Shown piece after piece: positions 8,191 through 12,063 of a DNA stretch of 12,063 nt (positions within the stretch are counted from its first letter, which is position 1; each line of letters begins with the position of its first letter). This DNA comes from Haplosporangium gracile (taxonomy: Eukaryota > Mortierellomycota > Mortierellomycetes > Mortierellales > Mortierellaceae). The stretch is taken from contig JAAAUF010001112.1 of NCBI GenBank assembly GCA_015499985.1, positions 1 to 12,063 of the forward strand. Reading direction: 5' to 3'. Both the position numbers and the translations under genes were made by a program. The notes beneath the pieces are model-generated. The model searched no databases, had not been told where the DNA came from, and saw nothing but the letters and a program-made list of their open reading frames with translations.

Positions 8191-11100
8191 ATGACCACCC
8201 GCGATATCGACGCAGTTCAAGATTCGGTCGAGAGTAAGCACAGACCAAACATTACAGCAAATTCTGTTCTTTCTCCAGTCAAACCTGCAACAGCAACAGT
8301 CGCTCACTTCGACATCATCACCAACAAGTTGCACTCAACACCACAACCACTCAGAGCTAAACGGAAATCCGTATCGACCCAAGGACACAATAACGGCGAA
8401 GACTGCAACAGCGACGAAAACCTTGTTCCTGTCCCAGACCGAGACCAAGAAGACTCTATGCAAGGCTCGACTGCTCAATCGTGGGAAGACTGTGGGATGA
8501 TGACAAAGCAGTTGCGGTTGACCGTTGTCGACTCGGGTCGTAGACGCAGGTCATCTACTTACACTCAATCTCCTCCTTCTGGCTCCAGTCCGTCTCCATC
8601 CAGAGCATCCAACAGTGCAACTCCCCAGTCCCTCGCCAGCAGCAGTAAGTGAACAACGCACTCTTTCGTATTGCCCATTTTACTGTATTTGCTATTGTTT
8701 GCGTGTGAATTATATGGCAGCGTTCATGAAAGAAAAAAAAGGCCAAACAATTTTTTTTTGCTCCAACCGCTTAATTTAGGCACAGAGAACAATAATATTT
8801 GGCTATTTTCAACAAATACCCTCGGTTCAAATGGAAGCCTTGTCGATGAAATGGACCTCGATACACACATGTCGTCACCTTCGACCGTCTCTGCAGACGT
8901 GGATGTGGCGTCGTTGAGTGACACTCTGGATGGCTCAATACTGGAGGAAGACTTGCTTGTCCGACAGATCCGGGACCTGTCGTCCCCTCCGCCACCACCA
9001 CTCCCGCAAAACTCGCAACCCCCATTATCTGATTTACTCGATGCCAACAACAATCAAACGCAGACACACCAGCAGTTGCTTCAGGACGCAAGAACAGGAA
9101 AACGAGTCGATAGGAAGGAACAGCAGCGATTCACTAAATCAACCCCATCGGTCTTGCCCACCGAGTTACTGATCAAGGTCTTTGAGTGCCTCGTTGGATA
9201 TCAGTCCGATCTCTGTAGCGCAGCATTGGTATCCATCGAGTGGAACTTGTGTGCAACCGGACAGCTGTACCGATATCCGGAATTCGCCAACACGATCCAC
9301 TGGGCCATGTTTATCCAAACCCTGTGTAAGAACAAGGAGGACGAGCTCAGGCGACCTACCAGTCGGCGATATCGACCACCGATAATTACATCAACATGTC
9401 TGTCACCACACCTCGGGGATCACCCACCCATACTCCTTGCACCAGAACAAATGGAGAATTTCGGAGCAAGGACGCAGCAAACACGGAGACGGGACAGACT
9501 GGATCGCACTCTCGGAGAATATGTTCGAGGAATTGATCTTTCTCGCAGGGCTATTGGTGCGAGTCGTGTTTGCTCCTGTGGGCGACCCTATGGGCCGCCT
9601 GTTGCCATGAAAGAGTGCAGCGTTTGTTCTCGACCAGGAAAGACTTCTCCTTCCAAGGCTACCGGTATCAATCAGACCTCCACTGCAGGTGTCGGCGCCA
9701 CGACTGGACGAGGGAATCAAGGAGCAGCCTTTATTCTTGGAGACGATGTACCAGACGACAACGATTCTGACGATGGGGATATGGGCAACCTTGATTGTCT
9801 CGCTGCACGTCCCAGTCACTCGAGCAGATTAGCAGCCATCCGCGCAGAACTTCAACCGAGATTACAGCAGTCCAGTAATGCTGACTTGGGACAATCAGGA
9901 CAATCGGGATTCGGCACTGCAGGAAACGTTCTGGCGTCAAATCACGCCCTGTCGCTGTTGGATTGGTCAGGTCTCCTGCTATCTCCACTGACCAACAATC
10001 ACCACATCTTTCGACGTATTACAGCAACGAGGACAAACTCTGCAACAATCGCAACAACATCTTCAACAATAACAACAGCAACACCTGCAGCAGCAACACC
10101 ATCATCAACAACAACAGCAGCAGGTGCTTTGCCGATTGCCATGGCACGAGCTAGACGACTGGCAGCCAACAAGAGCAGGGGTGATCCTTTGCTAACCTTT
10201 CAGGACGAGGCCTCAGAATTGACCGCCAACAGTGCCTTGACCTCGGAGGGAGGAGGGTCCGGGAAAAGAAGCGCGGTGGTTGTTGAGAAGGATGCCAGCT
10301 CGGCCCGGAAGCCAATGACCATCACGGTGTCGTCACTGATCCAAATGGCACGACATTGTCCCAACCTGCAGTGGCTCTGTCTAGCCTCGACGGCGCTCGC
10401 TGACGACACACTGTACCTCGAAACGGGCGATTACATGTCGACTTTGCAGCCCGGCCCTCGTACAGGACTGACCAACGTCCAGGTGACTGTGATGGAGGGA
10501 ATTGGGGCTCTGGGACAGTCTTGTCCCAACCTCGGACGAGTGTGGCTGGTTGGTTGTGATTGGGTAACGCACAGGGAGGTCTTGGCGTTGACGACGTCTT
10601 GTCGGCGACTCCAGATGATGGATGTGCGACATTGTGCTCGGCTGGAAGGACGACTCAGCCGGTTGTATATGATCATGGAGGGGGAAGACAACGGTGATGA
10701 TGATGAGACCTTGTATTTGGCAGAAGACACGGATACGGATGTGGGAAACAACGTAATCCGAAACGAGAAAGTGGCGACTCCTCTCCACTTTGAGACGGCC
10801 CCTACGACCGTGCTACTGGGAGCCAATGTTTCTGGGCGAGGCGTTCGCGATGGAGCAATGGACGATCTGTTTTACTGGGTGTATATCACCGCAGTTGTCG
10901 GCTCATCTGGCACCTCTAGCACCGCTGTTACAGCAGTACCGACAACCAATACCTTTACTACGACAACAACAACAACAACAGCAGCACCGACAACATTGAA
11001 TCCACAAGCAGTCAATGAGATTCTCTCGCTGTTGTCATCGGTCGCATTGGCGAGGGAGGCCCCGACGGACCCACTGGCGTTCCGAGAGTGGTTCAAGGCG

Positions 11101-11478
11101 ATTCAGGACTACGACTTGGTCTCATATCAAGCGTTGAAGCGGTTGAAGTCTCGGCACCAGATGGGCTGCCGACCTAGTGAACAGAGGAGCAGTAGCAGCG
11201 GTAGTATTGGAGGTGTTAGCAGCAGCAGCAACGGCATGTTCATCATCACCAGCAGTCGCAATCGTAAAATCCGCCGAGGACAGCGACAGCAGCAAGGCCG
11301 CCCTGACTTTGACTCTGACTCTGGCTCGGACTTTAACTCTGACTCTGGCAGTCGCAGTGGCACCGTTAACCAGCACCAGCAGCCACAGCAACATATCGAC
11401 TATGACTCTAACTCTGACTCTGACTCTAGCGATGATGACGATGGTACTAAGGAGAACCTTGCAGAGTTGGATGGTTAG
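8191..11478 (+). CDS. F-box / leucine-rich-repeat protein, two exons
   Basis: Probably a substrate-recognition subunit of an SCF ubiquitin ligase. Exon 1 (8191-8644) and exon 2 (8780-11478) join in phase through donor A|GTAAGTG and acceptor TTTAG, giving 1050 aa. Residues 1-270 are Ser/Thr/Pro-rich and look disordered. An F-box runs from about 277: LPTELLIKVFECL, then AALVSIEWN and LYRYPEFANTIHWAMFIQTL, a common fungal F-box/LRR continuation. GEYVRGIDLSRR (about 396-407) looks like the first LRR strand. A long insert follows, with a Cys cluster (C416, C418, C431, C434), an acidic patch and Thr/Ala runs (566-602). LRR-like sequence resumes at about 665-770 (ARHCPNLQWLCL, SCPNLGRVWLVGCDWV, CRRLQMMDVRHC). 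The C-terminal third has a Thr run (about 872-892) and ends in Ser/Asp repeats and an acidic tail. The first ATG of the frame is taken as start. I cannot name the orthologue. Confidence 0.75.
8645..8779 (+). other. Intron of the F-box gene (135 nt)
   Basis: The donor is GTAAGTG and the acceptor TTAATTTAG. Exon 1 runs into a stop (TGA) three codons past the donor, and the long second frame begins upstream of the acceptor without relation to the protein, so splicing here is required to join the two halves. The join creates a Ser codon in a serine run. A T9 stretch precedes the acceptor, as in a polypyrimidine tract. Confidence 0.85.
10021..10130 (+). repeat. CAA/CAG/ACA triplet-rich coding repeat
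   Basis: An imperfect run of ACA, ACC, GCA and TCA codons codes a Thr/Ala/Ser stretch inside the F-box protein (about residues 566-602). A second ACA/ACT run lies at about 10948-10992. Both keep the reading frame, as expected of triplet microsatellites in a disordered part of a protein. Confidence 0.8.
11300..11450 (+). repeat. GACTCT-type repeats coding a Ser/Asp-rich tail
   Basis: Hexamer-like units GACTCT / GACTCTGAC recur at 11307-11350 and 11401-11430, coding alternating Asp, Ser and Gly. They end in an acidic cluster just before the stop of the F-box protein. Ser-Asp runs of this kind are typical casein kinase II targets, which is an inference here. Confidence 0.75.
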
Positions 11479-12063
11479 GCATATATGGCACACACGACAA
11501 GATGTGTGTGGAAGGATGTGGGAAGGAAAGCAGATAGTTGCAGGAAACTGGATTAGTTAACTGTAGAACTTTTGCGACGTTGTTCTTATGATATTTTTGA
11601 GCTAAAAACAATTTATGACAGACGTTTTTTTTTTCTTCTCAAACTTAATATTACTGCAATCGTTTTCTGATGTCTAACCTTCCGTGGGTCTGTGGATTAG
11701 GGATTGAGGATTAGGGTGTTACGTGATTTCCTGCATGAGCTTGTTGAAAAATGAATATGAAAGGTGTTTTCGACGACAGCCAAGATGACCACAAACTGGC
11801 CCACCATTTTGTAGGTGGACGATCAAGCGAGCATTAATAGCAAAAAGGACGAAAGAATAATGAGCGGCGCTTCTCTTCAGGTGGCTCAAAAGTGTCAAAA
11901 GAATCTGAAGTGGTAAAAAACGACTGATGGCGACAGTGCGTAGCGCCGAACAGTATGAATTTGGTCGAGTTCCTGGTATTCGACCGCCAACATTTCTTCT
12001 TATCTTAATGATTTCTTCCATGAAACTTCACAAAAAAAAAATAAAATGGCATGGATCCTAAAC
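11479..12063. other. 3' flank of the F-box gene; no gene seen
   Basis: The first part should be the 3' UTR. It contains a T9 run near 11626 and no strong AATAAA until about 12040, at the right edge. A minus-strand frame of 100 codons (12021-11719) begins with ATG but shows no domain or codon pattern that I recognise, and its composition (many Leu, Arg and His, no conserved motif) does not persuade me. Two TTAGGG hexamers near 11697-11716 are too few to be telomeric. Confidence 0.5.

Noticed and set aside
11697..11716. Two TTAGGG hexamers suggesting telomere sequence
   Set aside because: Only two copies, not in tandem, within ordinary intergenic sequence; no array.
11719..12021. Minus-strand 100-codon frame at the right end
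   Set aside because: No motif, no splice-supported extension and no typical codon pattern; it is most likely a chance frame in the F-box gene's 3' flank.

Overview
This window is ordinary nuclear DNA from a filamentous, probably early-diverging fungus. The genes are split by short GT-AG introns, most of them about 100-150 nt, with GTAAGT-like donors and TGACTAAC/TACTAAC-type branch sites. The conserved proteins are typical eukaryotic housekeeping ones. Homopolymer A/T runs, CT/GA and GT microsatellites and CAG/CAA/ACA-rich coding repeats are frequent. A Mucoromycota/Mortierellomycotina-like source is my inference from this style; no marker in the window proves it.

Layout from left to right. 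(1) Positions 1-121 are the 3' end of a plus-strand gene ending in an RGG/GAR tail. (2) Convergent to it, a four-exon minus-strand gene (2226 to 392) encodes a complete Ran-binding protein 1 (Yrb1/RanBP1, 204 aa). (3) A two-exon minus-strand gene (3848 to 2742) encodes a 255-aa CDA-fold zinc deaminase that resembles the fungal RIB2/DRAP deaminase of riboflavin synthesis, with a low-complexity insert between its two zinc motifs. (4) A ten-exon minus-strand gene (7550 to 4142) encodes a 690-aa dynamin-related GTPase of the Vps1 type; one of its introns is best explained by a GC-AG donor/acceptor pair. (5) A 640-nt divergent promoter region with GT, poly-T and polypyrimidine tracts separates VPS1 from (6) a two-exon plus-strand gene (8191 to 11478) for a 1050-aa F-box/leucine-rich-repeat protein with long disordered insertions. 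(7) The last ~585 nt hold its 3' flank and no gene that I can support.

The genes act in separate pathways: Ran-dependent nuclear transport, riboflavin synthesis, vacuolar/endosomal and peroxisomal membrane fission, and probably SCF ubiquitin ligation. I see no operon-like or cluster logic, no mobile element, no CRISPR and no defence system. The points worth a second look are the GC-AG intron, the insertions inside conserved folds, the unusually long first intron of the RanBP1 gene and a small hairpin-rich intergenic stretch. I did not find a convincing previously undescribed system. All exon models were built by hand from splice consensus, reading phase and remembered family sequence; none has been tested against transcripts.
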